NCBI GenBank assembly: GCA_016218545.1
Contig: JACRDQ010000038.1
Span: 1-64,000, forward strand
DNA: 64,000 bases
Direction of reading: 5' to 3'
DNA from: Elusimicrobiota bacterium
Lineage (GTDB): Bacteria > Elusimicrobiota > Elusimicrobia > UBA1565 > UBA9628
Every line of letters starts with the position of its first letter. Position 1 is the stretch's first letter. The notes under the pieces are model-generated. The model had not been told where the DNA came from. It worked only from the letters and a program-made list of their open reading frames with translations, and made no database searches. This document shows, one piece after another, positions 49,384-58,520 of this stretch. A program made the translations under genes and the position numbers.

Positions 49384-49895
49384 AGCCCGGGGTCTCCGTC
49401 CGCAGGGCGCGGCCGGCCGACGCGCCGGCCATGAGACGGCTCCTGGTGCGGACCTGGGCCGCGGCCTTCGGGGGGCTCCTCTCTCCGTCGGAGCTCCGCG
49501 AGGTGTCCAGGCGCTGGCACGGGGTCGCGGCCCTGGCCGAGCAGACCCGGGACAAGGGCTGCTGTTCCGCCGTGGCGGTCTCGGCTTCGGGACGCCTGCT
49601 CGGCCTGGTGACCTGCGGCCGGAGCGGGGCCAGGGCGGCGTTCCTCAACCGCCTCTATGTCCGGCCCGGCAGGCAGGGAGGGGGGCTCGGGGAACGCCTG
49701 CTCGCCGCGGCCTGGAGGGCGTGGCCGGAGGCCCGGTCCATGCGGCTCGAGGTGCTCAAGGACAATGACCGCGCCATCGCCTTCTACCGCAGGCATGGCT
49801 TCCGTGTCGCGGGGAGGCGGAGCATGAGGCTCGAGGGCAAGGCCGTGCCCCTGGCCGTCATGGAGGCGTCCCGGCCGGGCAGGAGATCATCATGA
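49380..49895 (+). CDS. GNAT-family N-acetyltransferase
   Basis: A 171-residue GNAT enzyme: VRRARPADAPAMRRLL at the N-terminus, acetyl-CoA loop R-P-G-R-Q-G-G-G-L-G near 100, and LEVLKDNDRAIAFYRRHGF near 125. The substrate is unknown. The TTG at 49380 overlaps the upstream stop (TTGA) and fits the domain start. It overlaps the MFS gene (ATGA). Confidence 0.85.
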   Translation: MKPGVSVRRARPADAPAMRRLLVRTWAAAFGGLLSPSELREVSRRWHGVAALAEQTRDKGCCSAVAVSASGRLLGLVTCGRSGARAAFLNRLYVRPGRQGGGLGERLLAAAWRAWPEARSMRLEVLKDNDRAIAFYRRHGFRVAGRRSMRLEGKAVPLAVMEASRPGRRSS

Positions 49896-51151
49896 CGACG
49901 CAGAAGTCCGCGACCCATCCTTGGTGGTACGTCCCGACCCTCTACTTCGCCGAAGGCCTGCCCTACATCATCGTCAACGCGGTCTCCGTCATCCTCTATA
50001 AGCGCATGGGGGTCGACAACGCGGCCATCGCGTTCTGGACGAGCTGGCTCTACCTGCCCTGGGTCATCAAGATGTTCTGGGGCCCCCTGGTGGACATGTA
50101 TTCCACCAAGAGGCGCTGGGTGCTCTGGACGCAGTTCACCATGGCCGCCTGCCTGGCGGCCTTGGCCTTCAGCCTGCACCTGCCGGGCTATTTCTTCATC
50201 TCCATGGCGGCGTTCACGGTCGGGGCCTTCATCTCCGCCACGCACGACATCGCGACGGACGGCTACTACATGCTCGCCCTCTCGGAGGAGGACCAGGCCT
50301 TCTTCGTGGGCATCAGGGCCACCTGCTACCGCCTGGCCATGATCTTCGGGTCGGGCTTCCTCGTCTATCTCGCGGGGAGGCTCGAGACCTCGACCGGGAG
50401 CATCCCGCGGAGCTGGATGGTGGTCCTCGCCGTCCCCGCGGGGATCTTCGCGGTCCTCTTCGTCTACCACAAGTTCGTCCTGCCCGAGCCGGAGGACACC
50501 GGGCCGCGGCCCGCCCGGACCGCGGAGGACCCGTCCTTCTGGGAGGTCATCCGCTGCTACCTCGACCAGGACAAGATCGTCCCGACCCTGGCCTTCATCC
50601 TGCTCTACCGCCTCGGGGAGGCCATGCTCGTCAAGCTCGCCTCTCCGTTCCTGCTCGACGGGCGCGAGGTGGGGGGCATGGGCCTGACCACGGCGCAGGT
50701 GGGCCTGGTCTACGGCACGGTCGGCCTCTCGTGCCTGGTGGCGGGCGGCATCCTGGGCGGGTGGCTCCTGTCCCGCTACGGTCTCAAGCGCTGCATCTGG
50801 CCCATGGCGGTCCTGCTGAACGCTCCGGACCTCTTCTACGTCTACATGGCCTATGCCCAGCCCCCGGTGGCCATGGCGGGAGCCCTGGTGGCGCTCGAGC
50901 AGTTCGGCTACGGGGTGGGGTTCACGGCTTTCACGGTCTACCTCATGCAGCGCGCGGGCGAGAGCAAGTACAAGACCTCCCATTTCGCCATCTCCACCGG
51001 GGTCATGGCCCTGGGGATGATGCTCCCCGGGTTCGTGAGCGGCAAGCTCCAGATGATGGTGGGCTACAAGCTCTTCTTCGTCATCGTGTGCCTCGCCACG
51101 CTGCCCGGCATGCTCGTCATCCCCTTCATTCCGAAGAATCACAGGGCCTGA
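49892..51151 (+). CDS. AmpG-like MFS transporter
   Basis: A 419-residue protein with 12 membrane helices of the AmpG/acetyl-CoA transporter branch of the MFS: YFAEGLPYIIVN in TM1, LPWVIKMFWGPLVDMYSTKRRW in the TM2-3 loop, SATHDIATDGYYMLAL in TM4. Relatives carry muropeptides into the cytoplasm. Substrate is not provable here; the cyclase/hydroxylase genes downstream might instead point to a heterocycle. RBS AGGAG. Confidence 0.85.
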   Translation: MTTQKSATHPWWYVPTLYFAEGLPYIIVNAVSVILYKRMGVDNAAIAFWTSWLYLPWVIKMFWGPLVDMYSTKRRWVLWTQFTMAACLAALAFSLHLPGYFFISMAAFTVGAFISATHDIATDGYYMLALSEEDQAFFVGIRATCYRLAMIFGSGFLVYLAGRLETSTGSIPRSWMVVLAVPAGIFAVLFVYHKFVLPEPEDTGPRPARTAEDPSFWEVIRCYLDQDKIVPTLAFILLYRLGEAMLVKLASPFLLDGREVGGMGLTTAQVGLVYGTVGLSCLVAGGILGGWLLSRYGLKRCIWPMAVLLNAPDLFYVYMAYAQPPVAMAGALVALEQFGYGVGFTAFTVYLMQRAGESKYKTSHFAISTGVMALGMMLPGFVSGKLQMMVGYKLFFVIVCLATLPGMLVIPFIPKNHRA

Positions 51152-51161
51152 GCTTTTGCGG

Positions 51162-51170
51162 TGCTATAAT
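51162..51170 (+). promoter_or_regulatory. Extended -10 promoter of the cyclase/hydroxylase operon
   Basis: TGC-TATAAT, with TATAAT at 51165-51170, 26 bp before the ATG at 51197. CAGGAGGA lies between them. No -35 is obvious. Confidence 0.65.
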
Positions 51171-51196
51171 ATGGAACGAGCCGTCCAGGAGGACCC

Positions 51197-52009
51197 ATGA
51201 GACCAGCGGACTTCATCAAGACGATGGAAAAGGCGAAGATGTACGACCTCACCCAGCCCCTGAGCGTGCACACGCCGCCGTGGCCGAGCTACATCCCTCT
51301 CTCCATCCAGTACTTCAAGCGCATCGCGGGCGCCCACATGGGCCAGGGCGCCAACGGCCAGGTCATCACCACCAGCAACCACGTGGGCACCCACATGGAC
51401 GGCGAGATCCATTTCCACGCCAGCGGCCGCACCATCGGGCAGGTCCCCATGAGCGAGTGGGCGGGGCCGGGCGTGGTCGCGGACATCTCCAAGGACGTGT
51501 CCGACTACAGCCTCTATGAGCCCGACCTCCTGATGAAGCGGGCCGACATACGCAAGGGCGACATCCTCATCATCAACACCGGCTACCACCGCTACGCCTG
51601 GGACCAGAAGGCCTCGGACGAGGTCCGGTACTTCGTCAAGCACCCCGGACCCGGCCCGAAGTTCCACAAGTGGGCGCTGGCCATGAAGTTCAAATGGATC
51701 GGCGTGGACTGCGGAAGCGCGGACCATCCCATGAACACCATCATCCGCAACTGGCACCCGAAGCTCTTCGCCGAGGCCGAGAGCAAGCTCCGGAACGACT
51801 ACGGCAAGTCCTGGGACGAGATGTTCCCGCAGGAGGACTACTACCAGGTCATGCACCTCAAGCTCTTCCCGAAGAGGCTCGTGCACGCCGAGAACCTCGG
51901 AGGGGACATCGAGCATCTCAACAACAAGCGGGCCTGGATAGGGTGCTTCCCGCTTCGCGGCATGGAGCTGGAATCCGCCATGTGCCGGATCGTGGCCTGG
52001 GTCTCCTAG
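51197..52009 (+). CDS. Cyclase-family metal-dependent hydrolase
   Basis: A 270-residue enzyme of the cyclase/kynurenine-formamidase family. The metal motif H-V-G-T-H-M-D-G near 63 is the diagnostic HxGTHxD, and YDLTQPLSVHTPPWPSY begins the fold. Members hydrolyse amides or open rings (formylkynurenine, isatin). It lies 8 bp upstream of the molybdenum hydroxylase genes, so ring hydroxylation followed by ring opening of a heterocycle is a fair guess. Confidence 0.88.
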   Translation: MRPADFIKTMEKAKMYDLTQPLSVHTPPWPSYIPLSIQYFKRIAGAHMGQGANGQVITTSNHVGTHMDGEIHFHASGRTIGQVPMSEWAGPGVVADISKDVSDYSLYEPDLLMKRADIRKGDILIINTGYHRYAWDQKASDEVRYFVKHPGPGPKFHKWALAMKFKWIGVDCGSADHPMNTIIRNWHPKLFAEAESKLRNDYGKSWDEMFPQEDYYQVMHLKLFPKRLVHAENLGGDIEHLNNKRAWIGCFPLRGMELESAMCRIVAWVS

Positions 52010-52017
52010 GAGGCCGC

Positions 52018-52908
52018 ATGCCCATCACGACCGAATTCGACTACCATCGGCCCAAGGACCTCAAGGAGGCCCTGAAGCTCGTGTGGGAGGGCAAGGGCAA
52101 GGCGCGCCTCTTGGCCGGAGGCACGGACCTGATCGTGTGGCTCAAGGAGGGTGTCGCCTCCCCGGAAGCGGTCGTGGACTTGAAGGGCGTTCCGGAGCTC
52201 AGGAAGCTCGAGTTCAAGGACCATGTGCTCACCGTCGGAGCGTTGACGACCTTCACGGAGCTCATCGAGTCCGAGGTCGTGCGCTCGAGGTTCCCGCTTC
52301 TTTGGGAGAGCAGCCGGACCGTGGCTTCCCTGGGCGTGCGCAACCGCGCGACCCTCATGGGGAACATCGCCTCCGCGGTCCCCTCGCTCGACGGGGCTCC
52401 GGCCCTGCTCCTGCACGAGGCCCGGGTCACGGCCCACGGCAAGGCCGGGCGCCGGACCATCCCGATGCGGGCTTGGTTCACGGGTCCCAAGAAGTGCGCC
52501 CTCCTCGAGGATGAGATCGCCTCCGAGATCGCCATCCCCCTGCCGGAGGATAAGCACGCCGGCTGCTACGTGAAGCTCGGCCGCTATCGCGGGGAGGACC
52601 TCGCCCAGGTCGGGGTCGGGGTCATGGCGCTCGAGGGCGCTCGGTACCGCGTGGCCTTCTGCGCGGTCGGGCCGGTGCCTGCCCGCGCGGAGAGCATCGA
52701 GGCCCTGCTCAAGGGCAAGAAGCTCAGCGACGGCCTGCTTAAGAAGGCCAAGTCCCTGGTCCGGGAGGAGATCCGCCCCATCACGGACATCCGGGCCTCC
52801 AAGGAGTACCGCGAGCACATGGCCGAGGTCATGCTGGAGAGGGGCCTGCTCGCCGCGGTCTCGCGGCTCGAGGGGCGCGGCCCGGCCTACGGCACGGAGC
52901 AGATATGA
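52018..52908 (+). CDS. Molybdenum hydroxylase FAD-binding subunit (CoxM/XdhB type)
   Basis: A 296-residue subunit. FAD-binding segments: R-L-L-A-G-G-T-D-L near 35 and ATLMGNIASAVPSLDGAPALL near 115. It accepts electrons from the 2Fe-2S subunit. RBS TAGGAGG; start ATG 52018; overlap of 4 bp with the next gene. Confidence 0.9.
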   Translation: MPITTEFDYHRPKDLKEALKLVWEGKGKARLLAGGTDLIVWLKEGVASPEAVVDLKGVPELRKLEFKDHVLTVGALTTFTELIESEVVRSRFPLLWESSRTVASLGVRNRATLMGNIASAVPSLDGAPALLLHEARVTAHGKAGRRTIPMRAWFTGPKKCALLEDEIASEIAIPLPEDKHAGCYVKLGRYRGEDLAQVGVGVMALEGARYRVAFCAVGPVPARAESIEALLKGKKLSDGLLKKAKSLVREEIRPITDIRASKEYREHMAEVMLERGLLAAVSRLEGRGPAYGTEQI

Positions 52909-53372
52909 GAAAGGCTTCCATCACGCTCAAGCTCAACGGCGTCTCCCGCCGCGTCGAGGTGGCGGCCAATGACACCCTCCTCGAGGTCCTGCGCGAGAAG
53001 CTCGGCGTCAAGACGGCCAAGATCGGCTGCGACCGCGGCGATTGCGGGACTTGCACGGTCCTTATGGACGGCAGGACCGTGCGGGCCTGCCTCGTGCTCG
53101 CCATGGAGGCGGAGGGGACCCGGATCGAGACGGTCGAGGGGCTCTCCAAGAACGGGGGCACGCCCTTGCAGAAGGCCTTCGTGAAGCGCAACTCGTTCCA
53201 GTGCGGCTTCTGCGCGCCCGGGGTCACGCTCTCGGCCACGGAGCTGCTGCGCAGGAACCCGCGGCCCTCCCGCCACGAGATCCAGGAGGCGATCGGCGGC
53301 AACCTCTGCCGCTGCACCGGCTACCTGCCGATCATCGAAGCCATCGAGGACGCCGCAGGCGGGAAGGATTGA
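52905..53372 (+). CDS. Molybdenum hydroxylase [2Fe-2S] subunit (CoxS/XdhC type)
   Basis: A 155-residue subunit with two [2Fe-2S] clusters. The plant-ferredoxin-type site is C42-D-R-G-D-C47-G-T-C50 plus a Cys near 62. The second site is QCGFCAPG near 102 and LCRCTGY near 137. It links the pterin site to FAD. All eight cysteines appear present. Confidence 0.93.
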   Translation: MRKASITLKLNGVSRRVEVAANDTLLEVLREKLGVKTAKIGCDRGDCGTCTVLMDGRTVRACLVLAMEAEGTRIETVEGLSKNGGTPLQKAFVKRNSFQCGFCAPGVTLSATELLRRNPRPSRHEIQEAIGGNLCRCTGYLPIIEAIEDAAGGKD

Positions 53373-53397
53373 GATCCAGGAGCCAAGGGAGCCCCCC

Positions 53398-55866
53398 ATG
53401 CCCCGAACCACCGCCAAGAACGGAAAGAAGACGGCCCAGCCCGCGCTGCCCGTGGGACGGCACGGCCTGAAGCTGTCGCTCCCTCCGGACGCCGACAGCG
53501 CTCCGAAGGGCGCCAAGGCTGCGTCCCGCGAAGGGCTCCGGTCGGTGGGCAAGTCCAGCCAGCGCGTGGACGGGTGGGAGAAGGTCTCGGGCGTGGCCCA
53601 GTTCGTCGACGACATCGAGTTCGGCCCCGGGCTCCTCTACGCCGCCTTGGTCGAGAGCCCCCACGCGCACGCCCGCATCCTGCGTGTCGACACCAAGGCC
53701 GCCGAGGCCGTGGCCGGGGTGGTGAGGGTCCTCACCGGCAAGGACTTCCCTTTCAAGTTCGGCCTCTACATGAAGGACCGCTACGTCTTCGCCCAGGACC
53801 GGGTGCGCTTCGTGGGGGAGCAGGTCGCCGCGGTGGTCGCCTGGGACGCCAAGACGGCCCTGCGCGCCGCCAGGCTGGTGAAGGTGGACTACGAGGAGCT
53901 CCCGCCCATCCTCGACCCCATGACCGCGCTCGAGGATGGCGCGGACCTCATCCATCCGGAGCTCGGGGACTATCCCCACGTGCCGTGGTTCTTTCCCAAG
54001 GCCAAGACCAACGTCGCGCACTGGCGCAAGACCCGCAAGGGCGACGCGGCCAAGGGCTTCAAGGACGCGGACGTGGTCCTGGAGGACACCTACACGGTGC
54101 CCCGCTACGCGCATTGCGCCATCGAGGTGCACGGCGCGGTCGGGCTCTACGATAACTCGGGCCGGCTCACGGTCTGGACGGCCTCGCAGTCTCCCTTCAC
54201 CCAGCGCAACCTCTTCGCCGAGGCGCTCTCCCCCTTGGGGCTCACGCACAAGGACGTGCGCGTGGTGACCCCCTACATCGGCGGGGGCTTCGGCGGCAAG
54301 GCCGGGGTTTCCATGGAGATCCTGGGCGCGGCCATCGCCGCCAAGGTGCAGGGCCATCCGGTCAAGGTCCTCTGGTCGCGGGCCCAGGAGTTCGTCAACA
54401 CCTACCAGCGCCAGGGCGTGGTGGCCAAGATCAAGCTGGGGGCCAAGAAGGACGGGACCATCACGGCTCTGGAGCACAAACTCTACTGGGACGCCGGGGC
54501 GTACGTCGAGTACGGCGCCAACGTGGTCAACGCGGCCGGCTTGTCTGCCAGCGGACCCTACCGGGTGGACAACCTTCACATCGACTCGGTCTGCGTCTAC
54601 ACCAACCTGCCGCCCGGAGGCCCCTATCGCGGCTTCGGCTATTCCGAGTTCATGTTCGGGCTCGAGTCCCACGTCACCAGGATGGCCCAGAAGCTCAAGA
54701 TGGACCCCGTGGAGTTCCGGCGCAAGAACGCCATCAAGGAGGGCGACATCCTCCCGTACGGCGCGGCCATGAACCCGACCGGCATCCAGGAGGCCATCGA
54801 CAAGGTCGCGGCCGAGATCGAGTGGGGCCGGGCCGTGCCTTCCAAGGATGCCAGGAAGGCGGTCGGCAAGAGCTTGGTCCTGTTCTGGAAGTCGCCGGCT
54901 ATGCCGCCCAACGCGTCCTCATCCGCTTTCCTCAAGTTCAATGAGGACGCCAGTCTCAACATCCTCGTCTCGGGCATGGAGCTCGGCCAGGGTCTGCTGA
55001 CCGCGATGGCGCAGGTCGCCAGCGAGATCCTCTCGGTCCCGGTCTCGAAGATCCGCGTCGAGACCCCGGACACGGACCGCAACCCTTACGAGTGGCAGAC
55101 CGTGGGCTCGCACGTCACCTGGGGCTGCGGCAACGCGGTCCTCAAGGCCGCGGTCGACGCGCGGGAGCAGATCTTCGACTTGGTCGAGCGCAGCCTGCAC
55201 CTCGACCGGGCCTCCCTCTACCTCGAGGATTCGGCCGTCAAGTCGCGCAACAAGCCGGGTTGGAGCCTGCCGCTCAAGAGCTTCGTCATCGCGGGCATCC
55301 AGGTGGAGGACCACACCTACAAGGGCGGCCCCATCATGGGCCGGGGCGTGTTCATGCCCGAGTTCTCCTCCGCCATCAGCGACCCGGAGACGGGCCAGGG
55401 CGGGCACCCCAACGTCCACTACACGACCGGCGCGGCCGGGGTCGTGGTGTCGGTGGACCGCGAGACGGGCAAGGTCCGCATCCTTAAGGCGACCCTGGCC
55501 GTGGACGTGGGCCGGGCCATCAACCCCGGCCTCGTGGACCAGCAGGTGATCGGCGGCCTCCTCCAGGGATTTGCCACGGCCCTCTACGAGGACATGCGCT
55601 TCGACGCCAAGGGGCGCATCATGAACGCCAACTTCTCCGACTACAAGATCCCCACGGCCCTCGACATCCCGGACAAGACCGTGCCCATCATCGTGGAGGT
55701 GCCCCAGCCCGACGGGCCGTTCGGAGCCCGCGGGGTGGGCGAGCACACCATGATCCCCGCGGCACCCCTCATCGCCAACGCGGTGGAGGACGCCGTGGGT
55801 GCCCGGATCAAGTCGATGCCGGTCACGGCAGAGAAGATCGCGCTCGCGCTCAGGAAGGGCGCATGA
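53398..55866 (+). CDS. Molybdenum hydroxylase large subunit (xanthine dehydrogenase family)
   Basis: An 822-residue catalytic subunit. Pterin-binding segments: GGGFGGKAG near 296, PPGGPYRGFGYSEF near 402, and S-G-M-E-L-G-Q-G near 520. The base-catalytic Glu is E782 in ARGVGEHTM. It lacks the AYRCSFR loop of CO dehydrogenase. Residues 1-35 form a Lys/Arg/Pro-rich extension not seen in most relatives. It would hydroxylate a heterocycle or aldehyde; the substrate is not readable. XdhC is encoded at 34010-34807. Confidence 0.92.
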   Translation: MPRTTAKNGKKTAQPALPVGRHGLKLSLPPDADSAPKGAKAASREGLRSVGKSSQRVDGWEKVSGVAQFVDDIEFGPGLLYAALVESPHAHARILRVDTKAAEAVAGVVRVLTGKDFPFKFGLYMKDRYVFAQDRVRFVGEQVAAVVAWDAKTALRAARLVKVDYEELPPILDPMTALEDGADLIHPELGDYPHVPWFFPKAKTNVAHWRKTRKGDAAKGFKDADVVLEDTYTVPRYAHCAIEVHGAVGLYDNSGRLTVWTASQSPFTQRNLFAEALSPLGLTHKDVRVVTPYIGGGFGGKAGVSMEILGAAIAAKVQGHPVKVLWSRAQEFVNTYQRQGVVAKIKLGAKKDGTITALEHKLYWDAGAYVEYGANVVNAAGLSASGPYRVDNLHIDSVCVYTNLPPGGPYRGFGYSEFMFGLESHVTRMAQKLKMDPVEFRRKNAIKEGDILPYGAAMNPTGIQEAIDKVAAEIEWGRAVPSKDARKAVGKSLVLFWKSPAMPPNASSSAFLKFNEDASLNILVSGMELGQGLLTAMAQVASEILSVPVSKIRVETPDTDRNPYEWQTVGSHVTWGCGNAVLKAAVDAREQIFDLVERSLHLDRASLYLEDSAVKSRNKPGWSLPLKSFVIAGIQVEDHTYKGGPIMGRGVFMPEFSSAISDPETGQGGHPNVHYTTGAAGVVVSVDRETGKVRILKATLAVDVGRAINPGLVDQQVIGGLLQGFATALYEDMRFDAKGRIMNANFSDYKIPTALDIPDKTVPIIVEVPQPDGPFGARGVGEHTMIPAAPLIANAVEDAVGARIKSMPVTAEKIALALRKGA

Positions 55867-55870
55867 GCGC

Positions 55871-56548
55871 GTGAGCTTCCCGGCTTTCCTGGCCGCCGCT
55901 CTCCTGTCTCTGCCGGGGACCGCATGGCCCGCTCCCGAGTGCGCCCTGGCCGCCGCGGCCGCGGCGGGCGACGCCGGGCGGGTCTCGGAGCTCCTGGCCT
56001 CGGGCGCGGACCTCGATTGCCCAGGGGCGGGCCCTGGGCCCGTCCAACTTGCGGTCTCGCGCTGGATCGAGGGCAAGGGCGGGGCGTACAAGGAGATCGT
56101 CGTGCTGCTCCTCTCCCGGGGCGCCAAGCTGGAAGACCACGGGCCCGCGTTCGACCATGCCATGTGGCAGCACGACGCGGACATCGCCCCTCTGCTCCGC
56201 CCCGGCTCCGCGAAGGTCCGCGCCTGGGCCTGGAAGCTGGCCTATCAGCGGGGAGACGCGCGGAGGCGGACGCCCGAGTCGCTGCGCCTGATCGGCCTCC
56301 TCCTGGACAAGGGCGCACCGATCCGGGCGCTCAACCCCAAGTCCGGAGACACCCTCCTGCACATCGCGGTCCAATTCCGCGACCCGGCATTGGCTCGGCT
56401 CCTGATGTCCCGGGGCGCCGACCCCATGGCCAAGCGGGGCGGCAAGGGCGTGACCCCCCTGGGCATGGCCGAGGCCGGCCTCAAGGCCAAGAACGCCAAG
56501 ACGTACCGGGAACTCCTGGGGATCCTCCGGGAACCGGGCCGGGAATAG
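55871..56548 (+). CDS. Exported ankyrin-repeat protein
   Basis: A 225-residue protein starting at GTG 55871, with a signal peptide (FLAAALLSLPGTAWPAPEC). At least three ankyrin-like units follow: A-A-A-A-G-D-A-G-R-V-S-E-L-L-A-S-G-A-D, SGDTLLHIAVQFRDPALARLLMSRGADP, and GVTPLGMAEAG. These bind proteins. A Cys at the mature N-terminus is preceded by PAPE, not a lipobox. It starts 4 bp after the hydroxylase stop. Confidence 0.75.
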   Translation: MSFPAFLAAALLSLPGTAWPAPECALAAAAAAGDAGRVSELLASGADLDCPGAGPGPVQLAVSRWIEGKGGAYKEIVVLLLSRGAKLEDHGPAFDHAMWQHDADIAPLLRPGSAKVRAWAWKLAYQRGDARRRTPESLRLIGLLLDKGAPIRALNPKSGDTLLHIAVQFRDPALARLLMSRGADPMAKRGGKGVTPLGMAEAGLKAKNAKTYRELLGILREPGRE

Positions 56549-56554
56549 GGCCAA

Positions 56555-57211
56555 ATGGCTTCGGGTCCGGTCCGCCTCGTGCTCTGGGATTTCAACGGCA
56601 CGCTCCTCGACGATGCGGTCCTCTGCGTGGATTGCCTCAACGCCACCCGCGTGCGCCGGGGCATGCCTGAGGTCCCCCTGCAGTACTACCTCGATCATTT
56701 CGGCTTTCCTGTCGTGGACTTTTACAAGAAGGCCGGGTTCACCTTCGAGACCGAGACCTTCACCGCGGTGGCGCAGGAGTGGAACGACCTCTACCACCAG
56801 CGGCTCTGGACCGACGTGCGGCTGCACGAGGGGACGCTCTCCGTGCTCGAGAGCATGGCCGGGCTGGGCCTCCGGCAGGGCATCCTCTCCGCCTACCATC
56901 ACGTGATGCTGACCAAGGCCCTGGCCCACTTCAAGGTGTCCGTGCCCCTGGACCCCGTCCTCGGCTTGGACGACTTCCACGCCGACGGGAAGGAAGACCT
57001 GGGCAGATCGTGGCTCGAGTCCTCGGGTCTGGACCGGGAGGGAATCATCCTCATCGGCGACACCCTTCACGACCGCGATGTCGCGGCCGCCATGGGCATC
57101 AGGTGCGCCCTCATCTGCAAAGGACACCAGGCCAGCTCCAGGCTCCGCGGAGCGGGCGTGCCCGTGCTTTCGGATATCCGCGAAGTGCCGGCCTTCCTCG
57201 CCCGTCCATGA
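56555..57211 (+). CDS. HAD-superfamily phosphatase (phosphoglycolate-phosphatase-like)
   Basis: A 218-residue HAD enzyme: nucleophile motif I L-W-D-F-N-G-T-L (D11), motif II ILSAYHH, motif III Lys near 142 (ADGKED), and motif IV LIGDTLHDRDVA. The helical cap sits between motifs I and II. The substrate is unknown. It overlaps mutY by 4 bp. Confidence 0.85.
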   Translation: MASGPVRLVLWDFNGTLLDDAVLCVDCLNATRVRRGMPEVPLQYYLDHFGFPVVDFYKKAGFTFETETFTAVAQEWNDLYHQRLWTDVRLHEGTLSVLESMAGLGLRQGILSAYHHVMLTKALAHFKVSVPLDPVLGLDDFHADGKEDLGRSWLESSGLDREGIILIGDTLHDRDVAAAMGIRCALICKGHQASSRLRGAGVPVLSDIREVPAFLARP

Positions 57212-58164
57212 AGGACCTCCCCGCCCTGCGGACCAGCCTCCTCCGCTGGTACAGGAAGGAAGGCCGCGACCTTCCCTGGAGGCGGACCCGCGATCCTTAC
57301 GCGGTCTGGGTCTCTGAGATGATGCTCCAGCAGACCACGGTGGCCGCGGTGACTCCCCGCTGGGGCGAGTTCCTGAAGCGGTTCCCCACGGTCCAGGCTC
57401 TGGCCAAGGCGCGCCAGGACGCGGTACTCGCCGCCTGGTCCGGCCTGGGCTACTACCGCAGGGCCAGGGCCCTGCACGAGGCCAGCCGCCTCATCGTGGC
57501 GGACCATGCCGGGCTCTTCCCCAAGGCCCCCGGAGCCCGGCTTCCAGGGGTGGGGGACTACACCCGGGCAGCGGTGCTCTCCATCGCCTACGGCATCCCC
57601 ATGGCAGTGGTGGACACCAATGTCACGCGCGTGCTCCAGAGGCTCATGGCTTGGAAGAGCGGTTCACCGGGCCTGGCCAGGAAGATCAAGGACCTCAGCC
57701 AGGAGCTCCTGCCGGAGGGGCGGAGCGGGGACTGGAACCAGGCTCTCATGGACCTTGGCGCCATGGTGTGCCTGCCGTCAGGGCCCGGGTGCGGGGTCTG
57801 CCCCTGGCCGCGCTGGTGCCTGGCCAAGGCCCGCGGTCTGACCTCCCGCATCCCCGGCCTTCCTGAGCGGAGCAAGCCCAAGGCAGTGGGACTGGACTGC
57901 GTGCTGTGCGAAAGGAACGGCCGCGTGCTGATCGAGAAGCGCGGCCCAGGCCTCCTGGCAGGGCATTGGGGGCTTCCGGAAGGCGGGGGAGGAGAAGTCC
58001 TCACCCGGGTCCGTCACCGGATCACGACGCACGCGGTGACGCTGGTCTTGAGAAAGGCCGAGGCTCTGCCGCGGAGGCTGGGCAGGACCCTGCGCTGGGT
58101 CAAGAAGAAGGACCTGGCCCGCTTCCTGGTCTCAAGCCTGTGGCGCAAGGCGCTCCGCTTCTAG
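57208..58164 (+). CDS. mutY: A/G-specific adenine DNA glycosylase MutY
   Basis: A 318-residue base-excision enzyme removing A opposite 8-oxoG. Motifs: LPWRRTRDPYAVWVSEMMLQQT with the catalytic Glu, LPGVGDYTRAAV helix-hairpin-helix, VVDTNVTRVL with the catalytic Asp, and the cluster ligands C-x6-C-x2-C-x5-C (CLPSGPGCGVCPWPRWC). The NUDIX-like C-terminal domain is short. Start ATG 57208 overlaps the HAD stop. Confidence 0.94.
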   Translation: MKDLPALRTSLLRWYRKEGRDLPWRRTRDPYAVWVSEMMLQQTTVAAVTPRWGEFLKRFPTVQALAKARQDAVLAAWSGLGYYRRARALHEASRLIVADHAGLFPKAPGARLPGVGDYTRAAVLSIAYGIPMAVVDTNVTRVLQRLMAWKSGSPGLARKIKDLSQELLPEGRSGDWNQALMDLGAMVCLPSGPGCGVCPWPRWCLAKARGLTSRIPGLPERSKPKAVGLDCVLCERNGRVLIEKRGPGLLAGHWGLPEGGGGEVLTRVRHRITTHAVTLVLRKAEALPRRLGRTLRWVKKKDLARFLVSSLWRKALRF

Positions 58165-58493
58165 ATCCCTACTCCGGCCAGCATGGTGCAGATGGAGTTG
58201 ACGGTCTCCACGAGCTTGGGATGCGACGCTTCGAAGCCCTGGACCGAGAGCGAGAGACCCTCGGTGGCGTGCTCGAGCAGCTCCTCGGACTTCTGCTTGC
58301 GCGAGGACTCGTGCGCCGCCAGAGCGGTGTAGCCCGCGATGGTGTGGGCCTGCTCGACGTGAGTCCGGGATAGGGACTCGATCTCCGCCTTGAGGTTGTT
58401 GAGGAGCTTAAGGAGCTCCTGTTTCTTGGCGTTATCTCCGGCTTGGATGCTCTTGATGGCTGCTTCGATGCGCTTGATGGTTTCCTTGACCAT
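58161..58493 (-). CDS. Small helical protein, DUF4404-like
   Basis: A 110-residue, wholly helical protein (two long amphipathic helices, residues 3-50 and 60-105), which resembles the DUF4404 family. No catalytic motif. RBS AGGAG before the ATG at 58493. Tail-to-tail 4-bp overlap with mutY. Function unknown. Confidence 0.65.
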   Translation of the reverse strand: MVKETIKRIEAAIKSIQAGDNAKKQELLKLLNNLKAEIESLSRTHVEQAHTIAGYTALAAHESSRKQKSEELLEHATEGLSLSVQGFEASHPKLVETVNSICTMLAGVGI

Positions 58494-58520
58494 GGGTGAC
58501 TCTCCTGTTCTGCAAGGGAC

